Below the pieces are notes generated by a model, which did not search any database, had not been told where the DNA came from, and worked only from the letters and a program-made list of their open reading frames with translations. Below, one piece after another: positions 25,330-33,706 of a stretch of DNA of 64,000 nucleotides; within the stretch, counting starts at the first letter, position 1, and each line of letters starts with the position of its first letter. Source of the DNA: an uncultured Bacteroidales bacterium. GTDB lineage: Bacteria > Bacteroidota > Bacteroidia > Bacteroidales > Muribaculaceae. The stretch is taken from the NCBI GenBank assembly GCA_902787185.1, contig CADAFP010000004.1:44675-108674 (forward strand), given 5' to 3'. The position numbers and the translations under genes were made by a program.

Positions 25330-28098
25330 ATGAAACACCTTTTCCAATCCCTACTCCTGTTGATGGCCCTCCTGCTACCAGCCACCGCCACCGCCCACGA
25401 CTTCTACGTCGACGGCATTTACTACAACATCAATGGCACCACCGTCACCGTCACGTACAAGGGAACAAATTCATGGAGTCACTACACTTACTCCGGCACT
25501 GTGATCATTCCCTCCACTGTTACCTACAACGGCACCACTTACTCCGTCACCTCCATTAACGATTATGCGTTTCATGGTTGTACGAGTCTCACAAGCGTGA
25601 CGATTCCCAACTCCGTCACTACCATCGGCGGTAATGCGTTCGCTACCTGCTATCGCCTGGCGAGCGTAACCATAGGCAACTCCGTCACTACCATCGGGGA
25701 TAGTGTGTTCTATGAATGCCATGACCTGACGAGTGTGACGATTCCCAACTCCGTCACTATCATCGGTGATCGTGCTTTCTATCATTGTAGTGGCCTGACA
25801 AGCGTGACCATAGGCAACTCCGTCACTACCATCGGGGATAATGCATTCGAGGGTTGCAGTGGACTGATGAGCTTGACGATTCCCAACTCCGTCGCCACCA
25901 TCGGTGACTATGCGTTCTGGAGTTGCAGTGGCCTGACGAGTGTGACGATTCCCAACTCGGTCACCAGTATCGGCGAATTTGTGTTCCGGGAATGCAGCGG
26001 CCTAAAGAGAGTAATAGTGGAAAGCGGTAATCCGAAATACGATTCACGAGACAATTGCAATGCAATTATCGAAACGCAATCCAATACATTGATTTGCGGC
26101 TGCGAGAATACCGTTATCCCTAACTCCGTCACCACCATCTGCTACGGGGCGTTCTATGGCTGCTGTAATCTGGCGAACATAGAAATCCCTAATTCCGTTA
26201 CCTCAATTGAGGATTACGCATTCTATAATTGTGGTCTAACGAGTGTGTCCATTCCCTATTCAGTCACCTTCATCGGATGGGAAGCATTCTCTAGATGCGC
26301 GTTGACAAGTGTGACCATCCCAAACTCGGTCACAACCATATACAACACTGCGTTTAGACAAAACCATAGTCTGTCGTGCGTCACTATTCCAAACTCGGTA
26401 ACTTACATTGGTAGCTGTGCGTTTGAGGACTGTAGCTTAAATGATGTGTATAGTTTTATCACTGACCTTTCAACAGTGATGTGTGATGATGATGTGTTTG
26501 GTGTGCGTTTTGGTTGGGCCGAAGAAAATATCAACTTTTCAGCTCGCACACTTCATGTGTTGCCAGGAATGGCGAGCGTTTACCAAGCCGATTCAAATTG
26601 GAACTGGTATTTTGGTTCTATTGTGGAGATGGGGCCTATGGTGGCGACATCTATTGAGTTAGAACAGTCGGCTGCTGTGATGACTATAGGGGAGTCTTTG
26701 CAACTCAGGGCAAAGCTCCAGCCTATTGAGGCGATTTATAACGATGTGGCTTGGTCGTCGAGTAATGCAGCGGTGGCTACGGTGGATGACAACGGGTTGG
26801 TGACGGCGCATGGTGTGGGGATGGCGACGATTACGGCGATGACGACGGATGGCAGTAATTTGTCGGCGTCGTGCGTGGTGACGGTGAAGAGCCTGAGTGC
26901 CACGGAGTGCCTGTCGATGCCTGACGGCGAGGTGCTGCACGGTGAGGCCATCACGATTCCTGTGCGGATGACGAATGCGGCGACGGTGCTGGCATTCCAG
27001 ACAGACATCTTCCTGCCTGAGGGCTTTACCATCGACACCAACGAGGACAATGAGCCGATTGTCACTCCGTCGAGCCGCCTGACCGATGACCACATTATCA
27101 TGACGCAAGTCGCCAACAACGGTGCGGTGCGCGTGGTATGCTATACGCCGACGATGCAGCCTATCAGCGGCAACGAGGGCGACCTGTTCTATATCACGGT
27201 CAACGTGCCTGCCGACGCTGCGGGCGACTACGCCGTATATCTGCGCAACTCGCGCCTGACCATCGACGACTTTACCGAGGTGCGCATCCCCGACGCTGGC
27301 GCGGTGATTGACGTGAAGACCTATATCCCCGGTGACGTGAACGACACGCACTCGGTCAACGTGGCCGACATTGTGACGACGGTGCGCTATGTCCTGGATA
27401 TGGACCCCAGCCCGTTCATCTTTGACGCTGCTGACATGAACGGCGACGGTGAGGTGACGGTGACCGACATCATGCTCATCGCCCGTCAGATCCTCTACCC
27501 GACGATGACAGCTCCGCGCCATGCACCCGTACTGTCTGTCAACGGCGATCGCATGAGCGGCGAGGGCATCACCCTGTCGGCGGGCGAGACGCGCACGGTG
27601 AGCATCAATCTGGACAACGCGCTTGACTATAGCGCCTTCCAACTCGACCTGCGTCTGCCCGAAGGCCTGTCGGCAACCAACTTCCGCCTGACGGAGCGCG
27701 CCGCCAGCCATGCCCTTGAGGTAAATACGCTGAGGAACGGCAGCATCCGTGCCCTGTGCTACACACCCGCCATCGAGGCCATCGACGGCAACAGCGGCGC
27801 AGTGCTGATGTTTGACGTGACCGCCACGGGCACCGTCACGGGCGATATCACCGTGGACGACATCGAACTGGTGACCACGGCCTGCCAAGGCGTACACTTT
27901 GACGCCTTCACCATCGGCGTACAGACGGCAACCGCCGTCACCGAACTGTCGAGCGGCAAGACCGTTGCCAAAGTCGAGTACTTCAACCTCGCGGGCCAGC
28001 GCCTGACGCGCCCCGCCACCGGTGTGACACTCATCGTCACCACCTACACCGACGGCACCCGCACAACGACCAAACGACAACAACACAACGAACAATAA
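25330..28098 (+). CDS. Multimodular surface protein: LRR_5 array, Big_2, two cohesin-like modules, dockerin and T9SS-like tail (LRR-C)
   Basis: 922 aa from the ATG at 25330, chosen for its signal peptide (MKHLFQSLLLLMALLLPATATA) and for lying just after the promoter. Order: LRR_5 repeats at about 45-430, very regular (IPNSVTTIGDxAFxxCSGLT); Big_2 Ig-like domain at about 438-520 (ATSIELEQSAAVMTIG...WSSSNAAVATVD); cohesin-like beta-sandwich at about 522-665 (ITIPVRM...LAFQTDIFLPEGF...GDLFYITVNV); dockerin at about 668-723 (GDVNDTHSVNVADIV, DMNGDGEVTVTDIM); second cohesin-like module at about 731-871 (VSINLDNALDYSAFQLDLRLPEGL). The tail from about 880 (VEYFNLAGQRL...GVTLIV) resembles a type IX secretion C-terminal signal. 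This is the only dockerin protein here whose dockerin is internal. The module calls are by pattern; the cohesin assignment is the least secure. Confidence 0.85.
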   Translation: MKHLFQSLLLLMALLLPATATAHDFYVDGIYYNINGTTVTVTYKGTNSWSHYTYSGTVIIPSTVTYNGTTYSVTSINDYAFHGCTSLTSVTIPNSVTTIGGNAFATCYRLASVTIGNSVTTIGDSVFYECHDLTSVTIPNSVTIIGDRAFYHCSGLTSVTIGNSVTTIGDNAFEGCSGLMSLTIPNSVATIGDYAFWSCSGLTSVTIPNSVTSIGEFVFRECSGLKRVIVESGNPKYDSRDNCNAIIETQSNTLICGCENTVIPNSVTTICYGAFYGCCNLANIEIPNSVTSIEDYAFYNCGLTSVSIPYSVTFIGWEAFSRCALTSVTIPNSVTTIYNTAFRQNHSLSCVTIPNSVTYIGSCAFEDCSLNDVYSFITDLSTVMCDDDVFGVRFGWAEENINFSARTLHVLPGMASVYQADSNWNWYFGSIVEMGPMVATSIELEQSAAVMTIGESLQLRAKLQPIEAIYNDVAWSSSNAAVATVDDNGLVTAHGVGMATITAMTTDGSNLSASCVVTVKSLSATECLSMPDGEVLHGEAITIPVRMTNAATVLAFQTDIFLPEGFTIDTNEDNEPIVTPSSRLTDDHIIMTQVANNGAVRVVCYTPTMQPISGNEGDLFYITVNVPADAAGDYAVYLRNSRLTIDDFTEVRIPDAGAVIDVKTYIPGDVNDTHSVNVADIVTTVRYVLDMDPSPFIFDAADMNGDGEVTVTDIMLIARQILYPTMTAPRHAPVLSVNGDRMSGEGITLSAGETRTVSINLDNALDYSAFQLDLRLPEGLSATNFRLTERAASHALEVNTLRNGSIRALCYTPAIEAIDGNSGAVLMFDVTATGTVTGDITVDDIELVTTACQGVHFDAFTIGVQTATAVTELSSGKTVAKVEYFNLAGQRLTRPATGVTLIVTTYTDGTRTTTKRQQHNEQ

Positions 28099-28107
28099 AA
28101 CGAAAAC

Positions 28108-28143
28108 AAGAAATACAAGAAATACAAGAAATACAAGAAATAC
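28108..28143 (+). repeat. 9-bp tandem repeat AAGAAATAC x4
   Basis: Four perfect copies of AAGAAATAC immediately after the LRR-C stop. Part of the gene-free stretch 28099-28405. Confidence 0.85.
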
Positions 28144-28153
28144 AATGGCATCC

Positions 28154-28240
28154 GCGCGCTGTCAAACAACTGTCTTCAAACAACTGCATTCAAACAACTT
28201 GAACTATGTTGAACAACTTAAACAACACTTCTTTTTGGCA
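28154..28240 (+). repeat. Partial intergenic repeat copy R2
   Basis: Three CAAACAACT units, then TTGAACTATGTTGAACAAC and TTAAACAACA, matching the left part of R1 and R3. It lies between the two cohesin-like genes. Confidence 0.65.
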
Positions 28241-28311
28241 TTTGCGCACTATTAAAAACTACAGATTAATCTGATTATTTCTGAAGGCTGGCGCGAAAGA
28301 ATCCGTTCATT

Positions 28312-28347
28312 CCATTTAATCCGTTTAATCCGTTTAATCCGTTTAAT
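28312..28347 (+). repeat. 9-bp tandem repeat CCGTTTAAT
   Basis: CCATTTAAT followed by three perfect CCGTTTAAT units. The same ATTAATCC vocabulary recurs in R1 and R3. Confidence 0.75.
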
Positions 28348-28405
28348 CCGTGGACATAATATCCGAGTTGTGTTTCTTATATTTTTTGTTTTCTAATTTA
28401 AGAAG

Positions 28406-29053
28406 ATGATGATGAAGAGGATATTGTTTTTGATGATGGGGGTTGCGGTGGCGATGTGTGCCGCTGCAGTGGATAGATTTTATATCGATGATTTCTCGAT
28501 TGAGAAAGGGGTGACACTGCCTGTGAGCATCCTCTTGGAGAACGAGACGGTCTATACCGCCTTCCAGTGCGACCTGTATCTGCCCGAGGGGTTGACGGCA
28601 ACCAACTTCAAACTGACCTCCCGCAAGCACAGCAGCCACACGCTGTCGGTCATCGCACAGCCCGACGGTGCCCTGCGTTTGTTGTCCTACTCGCTCCAGC
28701 TCAAATCCTATAGCGGCACCAGCGGAGCGTTGGTGACGATGAACATCACCGCAGCTGACACCTTTGCCGGTCCCGCTGTCATCGCCCTGCGCAATGTCAT
28801 GTTCTCGAATCTGATGGGCGAAGAGGTTCCTCTCGATGACGCTGAGTGCACAGTGACCATTCCTACCGCCGCCTTGCCTGGCGACGTGGACGAGGATGGC
28901 TTCATCACCATCGGCGACGCGACGGCCCTCATCGATCACCTGCTGGGCGGCACTGTATTGACTTTTAACGCAGAGAACGCCGATGTGGATCAGGACGGCA
29001 ACATCACCATCGGCGACGTCACCGCCATCATCGACCAACTACTATCAAAATAA
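28406..29053 (+). CDS. Small secreted protein: one cohesin-like module plus a C-terminal dockerin
   Basis: 215 aa. Three consecutive ATG codons begin the gene (28406, 28409, 28412), giving MMMKRILFLMMGVAVAMCAAA as signal peptide. Residues about 23-155 form a beta-sandwich closely similar in pattern to the second cohesin-like module of the upstream protein (VSILLENETVYTAFQCDLYLPEGL, ATNFKL, RLLSYSLQL...GTSGALVTMNITA). Residues 159-213 are a dockerin with two intact repeats (GDVDEDGFITIGDATALIDH, DVDQDGNITIGDVTAIIDQL). Nothing else is present. In classical cellulosomes a cohesin plus dockerin on one polypeptide is an adaptor scaffoldin; that role here is inference. It follows the multimodular LRR-C gene in the same direction. 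Confidence 0.82.
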   Translation: MMMKRILFLMMGVAVAMCAAAVDRFYIDDFSIEKGVTLPVSILLENETVYTAFQCDLYLPEGLTATNFKLTSRKHSSHTLSVIAQPDGALRLLSYSLQLKSYSGTSGALVTMNITAADTFAGPAVIALRNVMFSNLMGEEVPLDDAECTVTIPTAALPGDVDEDGFITIGDATALIDHLLGGTVLTFNAENADVDQDGNITIGDVTAIIDQLLSK

Positions 29054-29059
29054 CCCATA

Positions 29060-29310
29060 TTCAAACAACATTTTTCAAACAACATAAACTAAGTTGAACA
29101 ACTTAAACAACATTTTTTTATTTTTTAGCAATCCCATTAATCCCATTAATCCGCCGACCCCAAAAAAGTACGCGGATGCCCTCAGAAAAAATCAGAAAAA
29201 TCTATTGTTTAAAAAAGTTGTTTATAGAAGAGTGTGCGGATGCCAAATAATGTGTTGTTTAAGTTGTTCCCCGTTGTCCAAGTTGTTTGAAAAATGTTGT
29301 TTGAAAAGAA
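29060..29310 (+). repeat. Long intergenic repeat copy R3
   Basis: Fills most of the gene-free stretch 29054-29403. Direct copy of R1: CAAACAACATAAACTAAG, ATTAATCCGCCGACCCCAAA, GCGGATGCC, TTGTTTAAAAAAGTTGTTTA and GTTGTTCCCCGTTGTCCA appear in the same order. R1 and R3 bracket the two cohesin-like/dockerin genes. Confidence 0.8.
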
Positions 29311-29348
29311 AAGACAACTTGAGCAACCATATCCAGCTCAAGTTGTCT
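29301..29348 (-). terminator. Terminator of pgk
   Basis: Perfect 13-bp stem AGACAACTTGAGC (29312-29324) with GCTCAAGTTGTCT (29336-29348), loop 11 nt. On the minus strand it is followed by TTTTCTTTTC. About 55 bp beyond the pgk stop. Confidence 0.88.
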
Positions 29349-29403
29349 GATTGTTTTCGTAGTGCCTTCGCGGTTGGGCGTGGGGCGTTGTGTCTGGCGG
29401 GAT

Positions 29404-30640
29404 TTACTCGCCCAGGATGGCTGCTACGCCGGGAAGGGTCTTGCCCTCGATGGCCTCGAGCATGGCACCGCCGCCGGTGGAGACGTAGGATACCTGGTCG
29501 GCAAGGCCAAACTTGTTGACAGCGGCTACTGAGTCGCCACCGCCCACGAGAGAGTAGGCTCCGTTCTGGGTTGCCTCGGCCACATACTTGGCGATTTCGC
29601 CGGTGCCGTGAGCAAAGTTCTCAAACTCAAACACACCCACGGGACCGTTCCACAGGATGGTCTTAGAGTCGAGGATAATCTTCTTCCAGTTGGCCAGTGA
29701 AGCCTCGCTGGCGTCCATGCCCTCCCAACCGTCGGGGATATTGTAGATGTCCACGGTCTGGCGGTTGGCATCGTTCGAGAAGCTGTCGCCGGCTACGGTA
29801 GCTACCGAGAGGCTCAGGTTCACGCCTTTCTCCTTGGCAGCGGCGATGACGTTGAGTGCCTCGGGCATCAGGTCGTCCTCGTGCAGGGAGTCGCCGATGT
29901 GGCCGCCCTGTGCCTTGATAAAGGTGTAGCCCATGCCACCACCGATAATCAGATTATCTACTTTGTCGAGCAGGTTCTTGATGACCGACAGCTTGCTGGA
30001 CACCTTGCTGCCGCCGATGATGAAGGGGTGCTGAGCATTCTTCATCACATTGTCGATAGCGGTCACTTCCTTCTCCATGAGCAGGCCCAGCATCTTGTGG
30101 TCCTTGTCAAAGAAGTCGGCGATGACGGCAGTCGAGGCGTGACGGCGGTGAGCGGTACCGAAAGCGTCGTTCACATACACGTCGGCATAGCTGGCCAGCG
30201 TCTTGGCAAACTCGGTCTGGCGGGCCTTCATCTCCTTCTTGGCAGCGTCATAGTTGGGATCATCCTTCTCGATGCCCACGGGCTTGCCTTCCTCCTCGGG
30301 ATGGAAGCGCAGGTTCTCGAGCACCGGGCTGCAATGCGTCGGCCTGGCTCTTGGCGTCGGCACTGTCCTGAGCGAACTTCACGGGGCGCTCCAATGCAGA
30401 TGCCACAGCGCTGGTGATCTGGCTGAGAGACATCTTGGGGTTGATTTTACCCTTGGGTTTACCCATGTGTGACATGATGATGAGGGCACCACCGTCGTCC
30501 AAAATCTTCTTCAATGTGGGGATTGCGCCGCGGATTCGCGTGTCGTCAGTGATTTCACCCTTCTCGTTCAGAGGCACGTTAAAGTCAACGCGCACGATTG
30601 CCTTCAGTCCGGCAAAGTTAAAGTCATTAATGTTAGCCAT
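29404..30640 (-). pseudogene. pgk: Phosphoglycerate kinase, frameshifted near residue 105
   Basis: Glycolytic enzyme interconverting 1,3-bisphosphoglycerate and 3-phosphoglycerate. The N-terminal part (30640 down to about 30325) is intact: MANINDFNFAGLKAIVRVDFNVPLN, substrate-binding DTRIRGAIPTL and SHMGKPKG. The C-terminal part (about 30322 to 29404) is also intact: [36 protein letters not shown], the nucleotide site [12 protein letters not shown] and the GGGDSVAA loop. The two lie in different frames. Family proteins read GEVLLLENLRF at the join; here the DNA encodes LQPG then LENLRF out of frame, consistent with loss of 8 bp near 30320-30325. All other regions look functional, so an assembly or sequencing error, or a recent mutation, are the main options. 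Confidence 0.9.
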
Positions 30641-30696
30641 GTCTAATTAAGATATGAATATTACGTAATTTTGGTTGTCCTTTGATAAGTTTGGCG

Positions 30697-30704
30697 CAAA
30701 GGTA
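30697..30704 (-). promoter_or_regulatory. -7 box of pgk
   Basis: CAAAGGTA (TACCTTTG on the minus strand), 57 nt before the pgk ATG. It lies in the 310-bp gene-free stretch 30641-30950, where I otherwise see only AT-rich DNA and the promoter for the next gene. Confidence 0.65.
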
Positions 30705-30905
30705 GTAAATATTCTCAAAATTGTTGATAATATGGTGCAAAAAACGGCGTTTGAATGACAAAGCGTTGACAAAAAGTTAAATTCATTCATTAATTCGTTG
30801 GTTGACAGGCTTTCATTCAATGGCTTTTTGTTAGAAAAGCATGGATAATATTATCTTTTTGGGAATTTTAAGAAAAGATAATGTGTGAAATTGTTCATTA
30901 TTTTA

Positions 30906-30913
30906 TACTTTTG
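30906..30913 (+). promoter_or_regulatory. -7 box of the small lipoprotein gene
   Basis: TACTTTTG, with a leader of about 35 nt before the ATG at 30951. It lies inside the longer open frame from 30885, which supports the later start. Confidence 0.55.
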
Positions 30914-30950
30914 TAATCAATTATTAATGTTTATATCTAAGGAAACAGCA

Positions 30951-31442
30951 ATGAACAAAACAATGAGAACTGCAGTAATGATGCTGCTGTCGCTGCTGGT
31001 GATGTCCTGCAGTATGTTGACTCGCAATGCCGATGATATCATTAACGATTTGCGTGATGCCAAGCATGCGCAGTATGTCAATGTGGGCAGTGGGCTGCTC
31101 GGTCTTGGGCGGCTGATATCACCCACCTTGTCCGAAGCGGGCCTCGGCGTGTCTTCGGTGCAAGTGCTTGATTTGAGTAAATGTAGCGGCAACGTCCGCG
31201 ATAAGTTCCGCAAGCGCCTTCAGAATCTTCACAAGTCCCACTACTATGAGGAGATTGTGACCAACCAGAGTGGCCGTGACCATCTGACGGCACTCGTGCG
31301 CCGTGATGGCCAATATGCCAGCGAGATTGTTCTCGCCAATGCGAGTGATGTGACCGATGCGCTGATTGTTATCCAGGGGCACATCAATCTTGAGAATCTG
31401 GAGCGCATCATCAAGGACCAGAGTAACTACCTCACTAAATAA
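30951..31442 (+). CDS. Small lipoprotein, DUF4252-like
   Basis: 163 aa from the ATG at 30951. The N-terminus MNKTMRTAVMMLLSLLVMSC is a lipoprotein signal with lipobox Cys20; an upstream frame start at 30885 would bury it. The body alternates charged helices and strands (YVNVGSGLLGLGRLI; ...EIVTNQSGRDHLTALVRR; ALIVIQGHINLENLERIIKD), the layout of the Bacteroidales DUF4252 family, whose function is unknown. It precedes galK by 46 bp in the same direction, but a functional link is not evident. Confidence 0.68.
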   Translation: MNKTMRTAVMMLLSLLVMSCSMLTRNADDIINDLRDAKHAQYVNVGSGLLGLGRLISPTLSEAGLGVSSVQVLDLSKCSGNVRDKFRKRLQNLHKSHYYEEIVTNQSGRDHLTALVRRDGQYASEIVLANASDVTDALIVIQGHINLENLERIIKDQSNYLTK

Positions 31443-31488
31443 TTTTTAAATCAGCAATAACTTAACGCTAAATAAAATAGATTTTACT

Positions 31489-32622
31489 ATGAAAGAGCAA
31501 ATCAAAGAACAATTCAAAAAACGCTTTGGCACCGACTGCGTCATCTACGCTTCGGCAGGTCGTATCAATCTGATTGGCGAGCACACCGACTATAATGGCG
31601 GTTTTGTGTTCCCTGGAGCCATCGACAAGTACATCATGGCCGCAATCAACATTAACGGCACCGGCAAGGTGCGGGTTTATAGCATGGACATGGACGCTTA
31701 CTGCGAGTTCGGACTCAACGAGGAGGACGCGCCTCAGGAGCAGTGGGCACGCTATATCTTCGGCGTTTGCCGCGAGACCATCAAGCGCGGCGGCGTGGTC
31801 AAGGGCTTTGATACCGTGTTTGCAGGCAACGTGCCTCTGGGTGCAGGTCTGTCGTCGTCGGCAGCCCTGGAGTCCTGCTTCGCCTTTGCCCTTAACGATA
31901 TGTTCAACGACAACAGCATCGACAAGTTTGAGTTGGCAAAAATCGGTCAGAGCACCGAGCACAATTACTGCGGTGTGAACTGCGGTATCATGGACCAGTT
32001 TGCCAGCGTGTTTGGCAAGAAGGACTGCCTGATGCGCCTCGATTGCCGCTCACTGGAGCATGAGTATTTCCCCTTCCATCCTGAGGGCTACAAACTGGTG
32101 CTGCTCAACAGCAAGGTGAAGCATGAGCTGGTTGACTCGCCCTATAACAAGCGCCGCGAGTCGTGCGAGCGCGTGGCCGCCATGCTGGGCCTGGAGACCT
32201 TGCGCGATGCCACCTATACCATGCTTGCCGACGTGCGTGACAAGGTGAGCGACGAGGACTATCGCCGCGCCCGCTTTGTCATCGGCGAGAAGCAGCGTGT
32301 GCTTGACGTGTGTGACGCCCTCGAGCGCGGTGACTATGAGACCGTGGGACGCTGCATGTTTGAGACCCACGACGGCCTGTCGAGGGACTACGAGGTGAGC
32401 TGCGAGGAACTGGATTACCTCAACGACGTGGCCCGCGAGTGTGGCGTGACCGGCTCCCGCATCATGGGCGGTGGCTTTGGCGGCTGCACCATCAACCTGG
32501 TCAAGGAAGACCGCTATGACCACTTCATTGCCACAGCCAAGGAGAAATTCAACAAGAAATACGGACACGAGCCCGAGGTGATCAACGTCATCATCAGCGA
32601 CGGCGCTCACAAAGTGGAGTAA
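31489..32622 (+). CDS. galK: Galactokinase
   Basis: ATP-dependent phosphorylation of alpha-D-galactose to galactose 1-phosphate, the first committed Leloir step; cytosolic GHMP kinase of 377 aa. Signature GRINLIGEHTDYNGG at about residues 24-38, ATP loop GLSSSAALE at about 120-128, catalytic region GIMDQFASVFGK and the C-terminal GGGFGGCTINLV. Four bases separate it from galM and a nucleotidyltransferase follows, so this is probably a three-gene operon. No galT or galE is present in the window. Confidence 0.96.
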   Translation: MKEQIKEQFKKRFGTDCVIYASAGRINLIGEHTDYNGGFVFPGAIDKYIMAAININGTGKVRVYSMDMDAYCEFGLNEEDAPQEQWARYIFGVCRETIKRGGVVKGFDTVFAGNVPLGAGLSSSAALESCFAFALNDMFNDNSIDKFELAKIGQSTEHNYCGVNCGIMDQFASVFGKKDCLMRLDCRSLEHEYFPFHPEGYKLVLLNSKVKHELVDSPYNKRRESCERVAAMLGLETLRDATYTMLADVRDKVSDEDYRRARFVIGEKQRVLDVCDALERGDYETVGRCMFETHDGLSRDYEVSCEELDYLNDVARECGVTGSRIMGGGFGGCTINLVKEDRYDHFIATAKEKFNKKYGHEPEVINVIISDGAHKVE

Positions 32623-32626
32623 TGAG

Positions 32627-33679
32627 ATGAAAAGCATTCGTATCGACACCCATGAGACCGAGCGTGGCGAAATCACCACCTATGAACTCATCAATGCCAG
32701 TGGCGCCAGCGTGAAGCTCTCATCGTTGGGCGCAGGCATCCTCGAAATCAAGGTCCCTGACCGTGACGGCAACCTCGCCGACGTGGTGCTGGGCTACAAG
32801 GACCTGAACGACTACTTCTTTGACGGACCGTGTGCCGGCAAGGTGCCTGGCCGTTTTTCCAACCGCATCTGCAAGGGCCATCTTGAGATTGACGGCAAGA
32901 CCTATCAGCTCAACTGCAACCATCAGGGCATACACCACCTGCATGGCGGCAACGTGGGCTTCCAGAACAAGATTTGGGACTGCGAGATGGACGGCGACAC
33001 CGTTGTCTTCTCGCTCGAGAGCCCCGATGGCGACGAGAACTATCCCGGCACCCTCAATGCCCGTGTCGCCTATACCTGGAGCGACGATAACGTGTTAAAG
33101 ATTGTGCTTGGCGCAGTCACCGACGCTCCCACGGCACTCAATCTGACCAATCACACCTATTTCAATATGGCGGGTGAGGACAAGGAAGGAACGGCCCTTG
33201 ATCAGGTGCTGCAACTCAACTGCTCACGCTATCTGGTCACCGATGCCGACCTTATCCCTACCGGCGAAATGGCACCTGTCGAGGGAACGCCCATGGACTT
33301 TACCGAGCCCAAGGTGATTGGCCGTGACATCAAGCAGGATTTCCCTGCTTTGACCTATGGCAAGGGATATGACAACTGCTGGATTATCGACGGCTACGAG
33401 GACGGTGACTTGCATTTGGCAGCCGTGTTGTGTGACGAGAAATCAGGCCGTAAGGTCGAGATCAGCACTGACCAACCCGCCGCGCAGGTCTATACCGGCA
33501 ACTGGCTCGAGGGATGTCCCGTGAGCAAGAGCGGCAAGCAGTATCACGACTATGACGGCGTGGCAATCGAGTGCCAGGGCCTGCCCGACGCTCCCAACCA
33601 CGACAATTTCATGTCACCGATTCTGCGTCCCGACGAGGAGTACCGCCGCATCATCATCTTTGACTTCAAAACCATCTAA
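32627..33679 (+). CDS. galM: Aldose 1-epimerase (galactose mutarotase)
   Basis: Interconverts alpha and beta anomers of galactose and glucose, supplying the alpha form to GalK. 350 aa without a signal peptide. Seen: GRFSNRICKG and CNHQGIHHLHGG (substrate histidine region), NHTYFNMAG with the catalytic His near 175, and VAIECQGLPDAPNH with the catalytic Glu near 313. It starts four bases after the galK stop and is followed 27 bp later by the nucleotidyltransferase. Confidence 0.95.
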   Translation: MKSIRIDTHETERGEITTYELINASGASVKLSSLGAGILEIKVPDRDGNLADVVLGYKDLNDYFFDGPCAGKVPGRFSNRICKGHLEIDGKTYQLNCNHQGIHHLHGGNVGFQNKIWDCEMDGDTVVFSLESPDGDENYPGTLNARVAYTWSDDNVLKIVLGAVTDAPTALNLTNHTYFNMAGEDKEGTALDQVLQLNCSRYLVTDADLIPTGEMAPVEGTPMDFTEPKVIGRDIKQDFPALTYGKGYDNCWIIDGYEDGDLHLAAVLCDEKSGRKVEISTDQPAAQVYTGNWLEGCPVSKSGKQYHDYDGVAIECQGLPDAPNHDNFMSPILRPDEEYRRIIIFDFKTI

Positions 33680-33706
33680 TAAGTGACAACCGAAAAACAG
33701 AAAACA

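Noticed and set aside
25560-26000. Regularly spaced near-identical DNA repeats resembling a CRISPR array
   Set aside because: The ~69-bp period is the codon-level image of 23-residue leucine-rich repeats within a continuous open frame.
26659-28095. 478-aa open frame on the minus strand
   Set aside because: Antisense to the C-terminal modules of LRR-C; Arg/His-rich and without domain features.
29094-29519. 141-aa open frame starting in repeat R3
   Set aside because: Composed of repeat sequence and the antisense end of pgk; no homologous pattern.
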